From contig NZ_JAASQU010000003.1 in the NCBI RefSeq assembly GCF_011762005.1, positions 1-64,000 on the forward strand: a stretch of DNA of 64,000 nt, in the 5' to 3' direction. The DNA is from Qipengyuania flava. GTDB lineage: Bacteria > Pseudomonadota > Alphaproteobacteria > Sphingomonadales > Sphingomonadaceae. Within the stretch, counting starts at the first letter, position 1. Every line of letters begins with the position of its first letter. The notes under the pieces are model-generated. The model worked only from the letters and a program-made list of their open reading frames with translations. It was not told the DNA's origin and did not search any database. A program made the position numbers and the translations under genes. This document shows, one piece after another, positions 35,668 through 45,236 of the stretch.

Positions 35668-37284
35668 TCAGTCATCCAGTGCGGTGAAGCGGAAGTCACG
35701 GAATTTCGCCTCGCCCGGTCCTGCCGCATAAAGGCCCGGGCGCAGCATCAGGAAGTCGCCGCGCACGTTGTGGTGATAGCCGGACACTTCCATCCCGCGA
35801 TCGAAGCGGTGCCAGGTTTTCCCGCCATCCCCGCTGGTATCGTAGGTGACGATGTGGCGCCGGTTGGTCACGCGCATCCGCATCCTCGCGCCATGCGGAT
35901 TGGCGGGCCGTGCCCGCTCGCGCCCGTATTGATGCGTGACGAAGCGCGTGTCGTCGAAGCCGAGCCCGCAATAGAGCTTGTCGTCATAGAACAGGATCAG
36001 CCCCGCCCGTCCCCCCGGCGCAATCTCGATATCGCATTCGAAGCGATAGGATCGATCCCCTGCGGTCAGCAGCAGCGGCGATCCGCTGGACGGCGCCGCG
36101 CCCTTGCCCTTCAGCCGCAGCACACCGTTGCCGCTGGTTGCCCGTACCGCTTCATCGGCGTCGGGCTTGAAGAAGGCCCATTTACTGCCCAGCGCCAATG
36201 GGGCGGAGAAATCGTCGGTCAGCGGCATGCCATGTGTCACCGCAGTGCCCCCGCCCGGTTTGGCGATCGGCGCGGACAGATCGCCGCCGGTCATGCGGAA
36301 CCACCCGTCGGGGGTGAATTCGACGGGATCGAGCAGACATTGCCGGCCAAGCGTCCAATAGCCGTTTTCATAGCCGTGGTAGAACGACCACCAGCTACCA
36401 TCGGGCGCTTCGACCAGCGAGGCATGACCGCGCGACCACCACGCCTCATCCACGCTCTCGGTGCGGACCAGCGGATTGCCCGGATGGTGCTCCCACGGAC
36501 CATGCAGCGAGCGCGACCGGGCGGCGATGACCATATGCCCGGTCGGTGGACCGGCGGTACCGCCCACGGCAGTGATCATGTAATACCAGCCGCCGATGCG
36601 GTGGATCTTGGGCCCCTCGGGCGAAAACCCCTCGACGATCCAGTCGGACGGATAGCGCCAGGGATCGTAGACGTGCTCGACTGCGCCGGCGAGCGAGAGA
36701 TTGTCGTCGGACAGGCGAACACGGTCGCCGCCCGACAGGAACAGCCAGCGGCTGTCGTCTTCGGCCACGGCATGGCAGGGATCGATATGGTTCGGCAGGC
36801 CGAGCGGGATTGGACCGCTCCACGGGCCCGCGATATCATCTGCCCATGCCACGAAGATATCGTTCTGCGGCTGCGCCTTAACCGGGATGTAGAGGAGATA
36901 CCGGCCCTTGTCCTTGTGCAGGCTGGGCGCCCAGACCGACCCGATGTTCCGCGTCAGCGCAGCGTCGAGCGGGCGCCAGTTCACCAGATCGCGCGAATGC
37001 CAGATCGTCAGCCCGGGATAGGCGTCGAAAGTCGAGAAGGTCATGTAATAGTCCGCGCCATCCTTGAGGATCGCGGGATCAGGACGGTCGCCCGAGACGA
37101 CGGGATTGAGGAAACTCCCATTGCCGAGATCGGGGATACGCTGGTTATCGAAGCCGCGCCGGTACCGGCTTGCGGCAGGAGCATCGTGCGTTCGCGCAGC
37201 TAGCGGAGCGGACAATGCGGGCACGAGGCTCGCCAGTCCTGCCCCGCCGACCCCGGCGAGCAAATCCCTGCGTCGGATCGTCAT
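35668..37284 (-). CDS. Exported GH43-family glycoside hydrolase
   Basis: A 538-residue enzyme with a Tat-type leader (TIRRRDLLAGVGGAG). The five-blade GH43 domain shows the catalytic acid positions D69 (RPDPAIL), D168 (HIDPC) and E224 (PEGPKI). A C-terminal concanavalin-like domain (about 340-538) follows. GH43 members remove arabinose, xylose or galactose side chains from pectin and xylan; the exact linkage is not readable. The start overlaps the upstream esterase stop (ATGA). Confidence 0.88.
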   Translation of the reverse strand: MTIRRRDLLAGVGGAGLASLVPALSAPLAARTHDAPAASRYRRGFDNQRIPDLGNGSFLNPVVSGDRPDPAILKDGADYYMTFSTFDAYPGLTIWHSRDLVNWRPLDAALTRNIGSVWAPSLHKDKGRYLLYIPVKAQPQNDIFVAWADDIAGPWSGPIPLGLPNHIDPCHAVAEDDSRWLFLSGGDRVRLSDDNLSLAGAVEHVYDPWRYPSDWIVEGFSPEGPKIHRIGGWYYMITAVGGTAGPPTGHMVIAARSRSLHGPWEHHPGNPLVRTESVDEAWWSRGHASLVEAPDGSWWSFYHGYENGYWTLGRQCLLDPVEFTPDGWFRMTGGDLSAPIAKPGGGTAVTHGMPLTDDFSAPLALGSKWAFFKPDADEAVRATSGNGVLRLKGKGAAPSSGSPLLLTAGDRSYRFECDIEIAPGGRAGLILFYDDKLYCGLGFDDTRFVTHQYGRERARPANPHGARMRMRVTNRRHIVTYDTSGDGGKTWHRFDRGMEVSGYHHNVRGDFLMLRPGLYAAGPGEAKFRDFRFTALDD

Positions 37285-38258
37285 GCAAAATTCCTTGTTC
37301 TGGCCCAGGAGAGCCACAGTTCCGGCCAGACTTCGACCGGTTTGCCCGCTGCCTTGCGAAGCCCGAAACCGTGTCCACCGGCCTCGAACAGATGCGTTTC
37401 GACGGGTAGGTCGCGCGCCTTGAGCGCCGCGCGCATACGGAGCGTGTTCTCGACCGGGACCGAAGCATCGTCCTCCGCATGGAGCAGGAAGAAGGGCGGC
37501 GCATCGGCGGGTACATTCTCATCGGGCGAATGCGCGCGTTCGAGCGCGGCGTCGGCGTCGCTGCCGATCAGCAGTTCCCGCGATCCAGCATGCGCTATGC
37601 CGGGTTCCATGCTGATCACCGGGTAAATGCACGCGGCACTGTCGGGCCGCGCGGAAAGCGTATCGGCTGCATCGACCGGTTCATAGGCCGCACGGTCGAA
37701 CCGTGTCGCAAGGTCGGCGCACAAATGCCCGCCGGCGGAAAAGCCCATCGCGTTCACACGCGCCGGGTCGAGCCCCCATTCACGGGCGCGGCTGCGAATG
37801 AGCCGCATCGCGCGCTGCGCATCGCTGAGCGCCACGTCGGGTCCGGCCGCCCAACCGTCGCCGGGCAAACGATAGAAGAGTACGAAAGCGGTGATGCCGC
37901 GGCTGGCAAGCCACCGGCCCATTTCATAGCCTTCCTTGTCGATGACCACATGGCGGTATCCGCCGCCCGGCAGCAGCAGGACGCTGGCGCCGGTGGGACG
38001 TTCGGGCTGGAAAACGCTCACACGCGGAGCGGTTATCCCGGCGACCGCGCGGTCCTGGTAGGACGGGTCTGCCGCCCGGTCGGCGATGAGCTCCAGCGGC
38101 GCCCGATCGGGGAAGCCCGGCGCGCCATCCGGCCAGAGTTCAAGCGTTGCGAGCTTCGCATCGGTAGGGTCGCGGATGGGGCGCGCAGCAGCGCCGCCGG
38201 CCAGAATTCCCGACAGCGAAAGGCCCGCGACGAGAAGCGACCGTCGATCACTTCTCAT
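37281..38258 (-). CDS. Exported alpha/beta hydrolase, acetyl esterase type
   Basis: A 325-residue hydrolase with Tat-like leader SDRRSLLVAG. It has an oxyanion motif LPGGGY, nucleophile S174 in MGFSAGGH, an aspartate in HAEDDASVP and a histidine in AGGHGFGL. This is the layout of bacterial xylan/pectin acetyl esterases. It likely deacetylates plant-polymer fragments before or with the adjacent GH43 enzyme. Confidence 0.85.
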   Translation of the reverse strand: MRSDRRSLLVAGLSLSGILAGGAAARPIRDPTDAKLATLELWPDGAPGFPDRAPLELIADRAADPSYQDRAVAGITAPRVSVFQPERPTGASVLLLPGGGYRHVVIDKEGYEMGRWLASRGITAFVLFYRLPGDGWAAGPDVALSDAQRAMRLIRSRAREWGLDPARVNAMGFSAGGHLCADLATRFDRAAYEPVDAADTLSARPDSAACIYPVISMEPGIAHAGSRELLIGSDADAALERAHSPDENVPADAPPFFLLHAEDDASVPVENTLRMRAALKARDLPVETHLFEAGGHGFGLRKAAGKPVEVWPELWLSWARTRNFA

Positions 38259-38291
38259 GCGCGAGCCCTCGTCGTCATCACGCGGTTCGGA

Positions 38292-41060
38292 TCAGTATTC
38301 GAACCGCACGCCGGCCATGATGATGCGACCGAAGTGGTTGTTTTCGTAGTTCCGGCGCGCGAAGTCGTCGGTCCAGCGGAAACGGTAGTCGTCGGTCAGG
38401 TTGTTCCCGTCCAGCGTCAGCTCGATCATGTCGTTCAGCTTGTAGCGGATTGCCGCGTCGAGATTGAACGAGGAGGTGAAGCCTTCGAGGAAATTGCCAT
38501 TGCCGCTGTTGCCGGTGTGGTAACCGTCGCGATAGGCGGCCGACACACGGATCGAGAGGCGTCCATCATCATAATAGGCCGTTCCGTTGGCCGAATATTT
38601 GGACACGCCGGAGAAGCTGGTTTCGACCACATTGCCCTGGAACTCGAAGTCCTGCGAACTGTCGACATAGGTCACGTTGCCCAGCACGCCGAAGTTCTCG
38701 AGAGCGCCCGACGCGAAGGCTGAGAACGGCAAGTGCAGGCCAAGTTCGAGCCCCTTGATCGTCGCGCCCTCACCATTGCTGGTCGAGCGGAACTCGAACT
38801 CCCGGTTGGGGTCGGTACCATTGACGATCGCATCGTAAGCCGGCGTACCCGAAGTCAGCAGCGACAGCGGCAGCCCGCTCTGTGCATAGGTGATCTGCTG
38901 CGAGCTGCCCACCGGGAAGCTTTCGATCTCCTTGATGAAGCCAGCCAGCGAGACGATCGCACCCGGCGCGAAATACCATTCCGCCGAGAGATCGTAGTTC
39001 CACGCACGATAGGGTTCGATGAACGGGTTACCGGTGGTGATCCGGAAGTTGAATTCATCGACCGAACCGCCGGGCGTCAGATTGCCGAGCGAAGGACGCG
39101 TGATGACCCGGGCGATAGCGCCGCGGATGATGAAGTCGTCGCTCGGGAAGACGTTCAGGTTCAGCGCAGGCAGGAAATCGTCATAGCTGCGCTCGACTGT
39201 CACGAACTGGCCGTTGTTGAAGCCCTGCGACGATTGTTCGGTGTGCGCATAGCGGGCCCCGAAATTACCCGTGATGCGTAGGCCTTCGTCGATCTCGAAA
39301 TCGGTCTGGAAGTACCCCCCTGTGACCTTTTCTTCCACGCCCCGCACATCGCCCTCGCGAACCACGGCGGGACGGTTGTAAAGGTCGAGGAAGGCGATCG
39401 CCGCGTCGAGATCGGGCACGATCCAGCTGTTGGTGTTGCCCGCCGGCTGCCCCGCATCGCCCAGTTCGAACAGTTCGGACAGGTCACCCGTGACAGGCGC
39501 ACCATAGGCACCCGGAGCGCAGGTGAAGACCGAGCAGTACTGGCTGTCGCGACGCGCACTTTCGGTGGCAAAGTCGAACTGGCGGTAGAAGGGCCCGCCC
39601 GAAAGCTTCAGCCCCTCGGTGGGCTCCCATTCGAGATCGAAGGAAACGGTCTTGAACTTGTTTTCGACCGAGCTCGGCCGGTCGCGAAATTCGGCGAGCT
39701 GGAACATGCCCGGCGTGGTGACATCGGATTCGAAGGTCAGCCGCGGGAATGCCATGTCGGTGTAATCATAGCTGTACTGGCCGTCGCGATCGTCGAAGAT
39801 GATCGTCGTCTCGACGGGAATGGTCGCATCCGACTTGGAAAAGCCTGCAAGCAAGGACACCCGGAAAGTGTCGGAGAAGGCCTGCTCCAGCCGGCCCGAG
39901 ATCTGGTAGAAATCGGTTTCGCTTTCGCGGTGATAACGCTCGTTGCGGATCCAGGCGTTCGAAAGGTCTGCGCTGATGACGTTGTTGTTGCTGTCGATGA
40001 AGTAGTTCGACAGGTCGATTTCGTCCTCGTTCGAACGCAGCAGGACCTCGCCCCAATATTCGTCGCGATCTTCCTTGAAATTGGAATAGAGCGCGTTGAG
40101 TTCGATATTGGTGCGCTCGGTCGGACGGAACTGGATCGCCGCGGTCGCGCCGAGCCGTTCGCGGTCGTGATTGACCAGGCCGTAGCGCGGGATGCGCGGA
40201 TGGAAGGCATCGCGTACTTCGACACAGCCCGGGTCGGCGGGGTTGGCGGTGCAATCGACACCATCGACCGATTGGAAGGTCGCGCCATTGGCCCAGCGAA
40301 CCGAATTGTTGCCCAGTTCGGGGGTTTCGTATTTCGACCACGCAGCCGAAGCGGAGATACCGAAGGTCTCGTCAGCGTTGTTCCATGCGAACAGCCCCGC
40401 AATACGCGGCGCCACGTCATCGTTCAGATCATTGTACCGCGCCTGAGCCGAACCGACGAGTTTGAGCCCCGCCCCGTATCCCAGCGGATTGCCGGTGTTG
40501 AGATCGATTACCGCACCCAGCGAGCCCTCGTCGAGCGCTGCCGACGCGGTCTTGTTGACGACGATCGAATTGAACAGTTCGGAAGCGAACACATTGAAGT
40601 CGAAGGCACGGTCGCTGTTGAACGACGCCCCGTCGACCGAGGTGGCGATCGTTTCCATGCCATTGACGCGAACACGCGTGAACTGCGCCCCGAGACCGCG
40701 CACGGTGATCTGACGCCCCTCGCCCGCGTCACGTTCGATCGCCACGCCGGGAATCCGCTGCAGCGATTCTGCAAGATTGGTGTCGGGGAATTTGGCGATG
40801 TCTTCCGCGACGATCACATCGACTTGGCCGACTGCGTCGCGCTTGGCCGATATCGCGGCATTCAGCGACTGGCGAAAGCCGGAAACGATGATGACATTGT
40901 CTTCGGCGGAAACTTCGCCGGACGCTTCACCGGCAACTTCGCTGACTTCGTCGTCATCGAGCGTACCCGAATCCTGCGCAAACGCAGGGGCCGAAAAAAC
41001 CAGCGCGCTGCCGGCCAGCAAAGCCGCCTTCGCGCTTCGCGCGGGAACCACAAACCTCAT
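38292..41060 (-). CDS. TonB-dependent receptor for oligosaccharides
   Basis: A 922-residue outer-membrane receptor of the TonB-Xanth-Caul type. It has a signal peptide (ALVFSAPAFAQ), a plug domain (VDVIVAEDIAKFPDTNLAESLQ split across the usual positions, VTVRGLGAQFTRV-like segment) and a 22-strand barrel ending in VRFEY. It is presumed to import pectin oligomers. The start at 41060 has an AGGAGG site; the upstream in-frame ATG at 41075 lacks one. An operator copy lies 18 bases upstream, within the leader. Confidence 0.92.
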   Translation of the reverse strand: MRFVVPARSAKAALLAGSALVFSAPAFAQDSGTLDDDEVSEVAGEASGEVSAEDNVIIVSGFRQSLNAAISAKRDAVGQVDVIVAEDIAKFPDTNLAESLQRIPGVAIERDAGEGRQITVRGLGAQFTRVRVNGMETIATSVDGASFNSDRAFDFNVFASELFNSIVVNKTASAALDEGSLGAVIDLNTGNPLGYGAGLKLVGSAQARYNDLNDDVAPRIAGLFAWNNADETFGISASAAWSKYETPELGNNSVRWANGATFQSVDGVDCTANPADPGCVEVRDAFHPRIPRYGLVNHDRERLGATAAIQFRPTERTNIELNALYSNFKEDRDEYWGEVLLRSNEDEIDLSNYFIDSNNNVISADLSNAWIRNERYHRESETDFYQISGRLEQAFSDTFRVSLLAGFSKSDATIPVETTIIFDDRDGQYSYDYTDMAFPRLTFESDVTTPGMFQLAEFRDRPSSVENKFKTVSFDLEWEPTEGLKLSGGPFYRQFDFATESARRDSQYCSVFTCAPGAYGAPVTGDLSELFELGDAGQPAGNTNSWIVPDLDAAIAFLDLYNRPAVVREGDVRGVEEKVTGGYFQTDFEIDEGLRITGNFGARYAHTEQSSQGFNNGQFVTVERSYDDFLPALNLNVFPSDDFIIRGAIARVITRPSLGNLTPGGSVDEFNFRITTGNPFIEPYRAWNYDLSAEWYFAPGAIVSLAGFIKEIESFPVGSSQQITYAQSGLPLSLLTSGTPAYDAIVNGTDPNREFEFRSTSNGEGATIKGLELGLHLPFSAFASGALENFGVLGNVTYVDSSQDFEFQGNVVETSFSGVSKYSANGTAYYDDGRLSIRVSAAYRDGYHTGNSGNGNFLEGFTSSFNLDAAIRYKLNDMIELTLDGNNLTDDYRFRWTDDFARRNYENNHFGRIIMAGVRFEY

Positions 41061-41077
41061 TGCATCCTCCTTCAAAT

Positions 41078-41091
41078 TGGCACCGGTGTCT
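41078..41091. promoter_or_regulatory. LacI-type operator, site 2 (TonB receptor)
   Basis: TGGCACCGGTGTCT, a variant of the consensus that keeps the CCGGTGTC half. It lies 18 bases before the TonB receptor start. Confidence 0.65.
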
Positions 41092-41167
41092 TTTTGAAGA
41101 AGATGTCGCGCATGCTTGCGCCCCGCCCCCTTCCGGACACCCCAATTTCCCTCAACCCGGCCGTTTT

Positions 41168-41181
41168 GGTAACCGGTGTCA
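41168..41181. promoter_or_regulatory. LacI-type operator, site 3 (pectate lyase)
   Basis: GGTAACCGGTGTCA, identical to site 1. It lies 61 bases before the pectate lyase start, a usual promoter position. With site 2 it brackets the 182-base divergent region. Confidence 0.8.
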
Positions 41182-41242
41182 ATTCTTCTTGCTCCAATCT
41201 CGGGTAGCTGTCAAGGTGGCAATCAATGGAGAGGATGCCGCG

Positions 41243-42577
41243 ATGAAGAATATCGGAAATTTCCTGTTGGCCCTGTGCCTGTTTGTAGTCAGTGCGCCTG
41301 CGATTGCGCAACTTGCCGACCCCACGGATGGTGGCGCGGGAGGCAGGATCATACGCGTAAGCACGCTCGACAAAGACGGGCCGGGCAGCCTTGCCGAAGC
41401 ACTGGCTGCCAAGGGTCCGCGTATCGTGGTGTTCGAAGTCGGCGGTACGATCGATCTGGAACGCTCCGCCCTCACCGTCACCGAACCGCACCTCACGATC
41501 GCGGGGCAGACCGCCCCGTCGCCCGGCATCACGATCATGCGGGGGGGCATAAACGTCAACACGCATGACGTAATCGTCCAGCACCTTCGCGTAGTGGTTG
41601 GCAGCGACGGGCTACCCAAGCGTCACGGGTGGGAAGTCGATGCGTTCTCTACCCGTTCGGCGCACAATCTGCTGATCGAGAACAACAGCTTCTTCTGGGG
41701 CGTGGACGAGAACATGTCCGCCTCGGGGCCTCGCTTTACCGGCGAAACGGTCGAGGAATGGCAGGCCGGGACGAGCCGCAACATCGTGTTCCGTTCCAAC
41801 CTTGCCGCCGAGGGCCTCGCCGATTCGACGCATCCGAAGGGCGAACATTCGAAGGGCTCGTTGATCCACGACAATGCAACCGGGATCGTCTTCGAACGCA
41901 ACGTATGGGCGCACAATGTCGAGCGTTCGCCCCTGCTCAAGGGCGGGGTCGAAGCACTGATGATCAACAATCTCATCTACGATCCGCAGTACCGCGCGGT
42001 GCATTACAATCTGATGGATCTCGAATGGGCCGGGCACGAGCCGGTCGACGGCAAGCTGACCGCAATCGGCAATGTCATGCGCGGGGGAGTCAGCACCGAT
42101 CCCGACCTGCCTTTCCTGATGATCGGCGGCGTGGGCGACCTGCTCTACTACGGGCGCGACAACATCGCGGTCGATCGCCTTGGCAACGACCTTCCCATGT
42201 TCGGTCGCTACGGCGTGACGCGCGCGCAGATCCGCGAGCAGGACGCCCCACTCCACGACCTAGAGGGCTATGACATCCTCGAAACGGTCGATGTGGAGTC
42301 CGTGCTGCTCGCGACTTCGGGCGCGCGCCCGTGGGACCGCAGCGAGATGGAAATCCGCGTGCTGTTCTACATCGCCGAGGGGCGCGGCGAGGTCATCGAT
42401 TCGGAGGCCGAAGTGGGCGGCTATCCAACGTTCGAATCGACCCGTGCACCTTTCGTCGAGAGCGACTGGGACCTGACAACGATGCGCCCCAGATCGGGTG
42501 TCTGGCCGGGCCAGAAGGAAGGCGCGCAGGAACATCTGTCACCGCGCGATCGTGAGATGCGCCAAACCCGCCGTTGA
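41243..42577 (+). CDS. Secreted pectate lyase (PL1-like)
   Basis: A 444-residue protein with a signal peptide (LFVVSAPAIAQ) and the right-handed beta-helix of polysaccharide lyases: TIAGQTAPSPGITI, VIVQHLRVVVGSDG, LLIENNSFFWGVDEN and FERNVWAHNVERSP. The motifs match pectate-lyase-like proteins of family PL1. It should cleave polygalacturonate by beta-elimination, yielding 4,5-unsaturated ends. Start at 41243 after GAGAGGA. Convergent with the carboxylesterase gene. Confidence 0.85.
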   Translation: MKNIGNFLLALCLFVVSAPAIAQLADPTDGGAGGRIIRVSTLDKDGPGSLAEALAAKGPRIVVFEVGGTIDLERSALTVTEPHLTIAGQTAPSPGITIMRGGINVNTHDVIVQHLRVVVGSDGLPKRHGWEVDAFSTRSAHNLLIENNSFFWGVDENMSASGPRFTGETVEEWQAGTSRNIVFRSNLAAEGLADSTHPKGEHSKGSLIHDNATGIVFERNVWAHNVERSPLLKGGVEALMINNLIYDPQYRAVHYNLMDLEWAGHEPVDGKLTAIGNVMRGGVSTDPDLPFLMIGGVGDLLYYGRDNIAVDRLGNDLPMFGRYGVTRAQIREQDAPLHDLEGYDILETVDVESVLLATSGARPWDRSEMEIRVLFYIAEGRGEVIDSEAEVGGYPTFESTRAPFVESDWDLTTMRPRSGVWPGQKEGAQEHLSPRDREMRQTRR

Positions 42578-42586
42578 ATGAATTGA

Positions 42587-42618
42587 CCCGCGGGATGCCC
42601 GGCAGGCGCTCCCGCGGG
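42587..42618. terminator. Hairpin between convergent genes
   Basis: A 9-bp perfect stem (CCCGCGGGA / TCCCGCGGG) with a 14-base loop lies between the pectate lyase and carboxylesterase stops. There is no T run, so termination is only a possibility. Confidence 0.4.
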
Positions 42619-42658
42619 GTTCAAACTGGAGGACGCGTATAGCGACGCTGCTCCTGCG

Positions 42659-44224
42659 TCAGCTCCCGGGCTGAATATAGGGCGCCCTGCCCCAGAGCTC
42701 GCGCTCCCACCGACGCGGATCGTCCACCATGCGGATCCGGTCTTCACCGATTATCAGCGTCTGGCGTTCAGGCAGGCGATAGGGCTGCCAGGCATCCAGC
42801 CCCGGGCGACCTTCGTGCGCCAGTCCGGCGAAGGCACCGATCATCGCATCGCTGATTTCACGCGCGCGCCGGCCGGTGCCCGCATAGCTGCCCTCCGCGT
42901 CGAGCGTCCCGAAGACATAGGGTAAGTCATCTGTGTGCGCAGCACCACGCGCAGGATCGACCGGGCTTGGCCTGTCGAGCTGGTAGACCCAGGTCCCTTC
43001 GGCACCGGCGTGCGTGCGCGCATCGGCTTCGATGACCTGTCCCGGCCAGCTACGCCCCGCAGTGGTCGCGGCATAGAACACCTGCTCCACCGACCAGTCG
43101 GGGAAGCGCTGCCGATATTGCTCGACTACCCATGGCGTGGGCAGGTCGATGCGAATCTGCGGGCCAAGCCGCTCTGCCAGATTGCCCCAGTCGAGATCGC
43201 GCACGACCGGCCCGTCCGCCCGGATGAAAGCGCGCGTTTCATCGCGCGTGTTACCGAGGATCATGGGTATCGCCAGCGATTGCGGGGCGGCGTCGGGCCA
43301 GAACGGGTGGCGATGAAGGTGCACCATGTCGAGCACCGGACCGAAATAGAGGCTGCCCCCGAGGATCGGGTCGGTTGCATCGAGCGCGTCGACCAGTCGC
43401 TCGAACGGCAGGGCGAGCAGCGCATCCCCCGCCCCCTTCCCTTCGGACAGGCCAAGCCGCTCCAGCAATGCGAGCGTACGTCGCCAGCCATTGGCCGACC
43501 CTTGCGCAGTGACCTGCTGGCCGCTCATCGTGGCGGCCGAATGGAACAGTCCGTCGGCTTCGGGCATGGCCATCAGTGTTGCGATTTTCGCCCCACCACC
43601 CGATTGCCCGAAGACCATTACGCGCCCGGGATCGCCGCCGAACGCGCCAATGTGATCGCGCACCCATTCGAGGGCGCAGATAAGATCGAGCTGCCCCGCA
43701 TTGCCGCTGTGCCGGAAGCGTTCGCCCAGAGGCTGCAACCAGCCGTAGCCGAACAGGTTGAGCCTGTGATTGACGGTCACCACCACCGCGTCGGCTTGTG
43801 CGGCAAGATGCGGCCCTTGCGTCAGCGGATCGGTGACCGAACCCCAATTGTAGGCCCCGCCGTGGAAATAGACCATGACCGGACGCTGTGCGGAAGGATG
43901 CGCATCGGGCGTCCAGATGTTGAGGAACAGACAGTCCTCGCTGATCCGCGGCGTCATGGGATTGCGCTGGGGGCACAGCGGCCCGAATTCGGTCGCCCGG
44001 GTGGCTTGCTTAGGCAAGCCCTCGCGCCGCGGCTGCGCGAACCGCGCTGCGCGCGCGTAGCGAATACCGAGAAAGGCCTGCGTCCCGCGATCGCTGAAGC
44101 CGCGATAGCCGAGTGCCTGCGGGTCGCCCGTTCGAGCTTGCAAGTGCGGTGCTGCCATGAGTGCGGCGCCACCGAGGCCGCTGCCGAGCACCGCCCTGCG
44201 CGTGAAGCTGCTAGCGTCGGACAT
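42659..44224 (-). CDS. Exported type B carboxylesterase
   Basis: A 521-residue esterase with twin-arginine-like leader SFTRRAVLGSG. It has the HGG oxyanion loop at 121-123 (VYFHGGAYNWGS), nucleophile S208 in VFGQSGGGAK, and SEDCLFLNIW typical of the carboxylesterase/cholinesterase family. In this locus it probably removes methyl, acetyl or feruloyl groups from pectin. The start at 44224 overlaps the end of the sugar kinase gene by 14 bases. Confidence 0.85.
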   Translation of the reverse strand: MSDASSFTRRAVLGSGLGGAALMAAPHLQARTGDPQALGYRGFSDRGTQAFLGIRYARAARFAQPRREGLPKQATRATEFGPLCPQRNPMTPRISEDCLFLNIWTPDAHPSAQRPVMVYFHGGAYNWGSVTDPLTQGPHLAAQADAVVVTVNHRLNLFGYGWLQPLGERFRHSGNAGQLDLICALEWVRDHIGAFGGDPGRVMVFGQSGGGAKIATLMAMPEADGLFHSAATMSGQQVTAQGSANGWRRTLALLERLGLSEGKGAGDALLALPFERLVDALDATDPILGGSLYFGPVLDMVHLHRHPFWPDAAPQSLAIPMILGNTRDETRAFIRADGPVVRDLDWGNLAERLGPQIRIDLPTPWVVEQYRQRFPDWSVEQVFYAATTAGRSWPGQVIEADARTHAGAEGTWVYQLDRPSPVDPARGAAHTDDLPYVFGTLDAEGSYAGTGRRAREISDAMIGAFAGLAHEGRPGLDAWQPYRLPERQTLIIGEDRIRMVDDPRRWERELWGRAPYIQPGS

Positions 44225-45236
44225 CGACCCCGGCGGGTGCGAAGGCATCCAGTTCCGCGCGCGTTACCGCGATCGTATCGCCCGGCACCCCGTGCTTCAT
44301 GACGGCGAGCGAAAGGCCGGTCTTGGCCATGTCCTGCACGCTAGCGCCTTCCATCCAGCGCAGCAGCACACCCGCCGCAAAAGCATCCCCCGTGCCGATC
44401 CGGTCGACGATCGGCGCGATCCGTACCTCGTCGGTCTGCCAATGGCTCTCGCGCTGGTCGACCCGCGCGGCAAGGCCGTGCGTGGTGGCGTTTTCGACGT
44501 GGCGAGCGGTCGAGGCGATCGTGGTCAGTTTGGGAAAGCGCGCGAAGGCGGCTTCCGATGCCTCGCGTCGCCGGTCCGGTCCGTCGCCCGAAAAACTGGT
44601 GCCGAGCAGGAGCGATATGTCGCGATGATTGCCGATCAGCACGGTCGCGTGCTCGACAAGTTCGGTCAGCACGCTGCGGGGGTCGCTGTCCCAGGCTTCC
44701 CACAGAGTGGCGCGATAATTGCCGTCGAAACACACCGGCACACCAGCCTCTGCCGCAGCGCTGACCGCCGCGCGTGCCAGTTCCACCCCGGCCGGCCCGA
44801 GCGCGGGGGTGATGCCCGATAAGTGCAGCAGTCCGGCGCCCTTCAGTGCAGCGCCGAAATCCAGTTCTGCCGGATCGGTTAGGGCAAAGACGCTGCCTGC
44901 ACGGTCATAGGTAACGCGCCCGCCAATCGGTCCGCTGGGTGGTTCGAAGAAATACAGCCCCATCCGGCCCGCCTTGCGCCGGATGAACTGGCGGTCCACG
45001 CCCGCCTCGCCCAGCGCGGCCAGCGCGCGGCGACCGGTAGGGCTGTCGGCAACCGCGCTGAGCAGGGCGACGGGCAGGTCGAGGCTGGACAGTGCGATTG
45101 CGACATTCGCCTCGGCCCCGCCCACTGCGAGATCAAGCCGATCGCTGCGGTCGAGCGGGGTACCGGGATCGGGCGAAAGCCGCAGCAGCAATTCGCCGAA
45201 GCAGACGACATGGCCCGGTTCCGACGGCCCCTTCAT
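44211..45236 (-). CDS. kdgK: 2-keto-3-deoxygluconate kinase (PfkB family)
   Basis: A 341-residue ribokinase-family enzyme. It has an N-terminal GG-type motif (AVGGAEANVAIALSSL), LLHLSGITPAL, and the catalytic GTGDAFAAG with the base aspartate. KDG kinase is the expected member beside kduD and uxaA. It makes KDPG for an aldolase that is not in this window. It overlaps kduD by four bases (ATGA). Confidence 0.88.
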   Translation of the reverse strand: MKGPSEPGHVVCFGELLLRLSPDPGTPLDRSDRLDLAVGGAEANVAIALSSLDLPVALLSAVADSPTGRRALAALGEAGVDRQFIRRKAGRMGLYFFEPPSGPIGGRVTYDRAGSVFALTDPAELDFGAALKGAGLLHLSGITPALGPAGVELARAAVSAAAEAGVPVCFDGNYRATLWEAWDSDPRSVLTELVEHATVLIGNHRDISLLLGTSFSGDGPDRRREASEAAFARFPKLTTIASTARHVENATTHGLAARVDQRESHWQTDEVRIAPIVDRIGTGDAFAAGVLLRWMEGASVQDMAKTGLSLAVMKHGVPGDTIAVTRAELDAFAPAGVDVRR

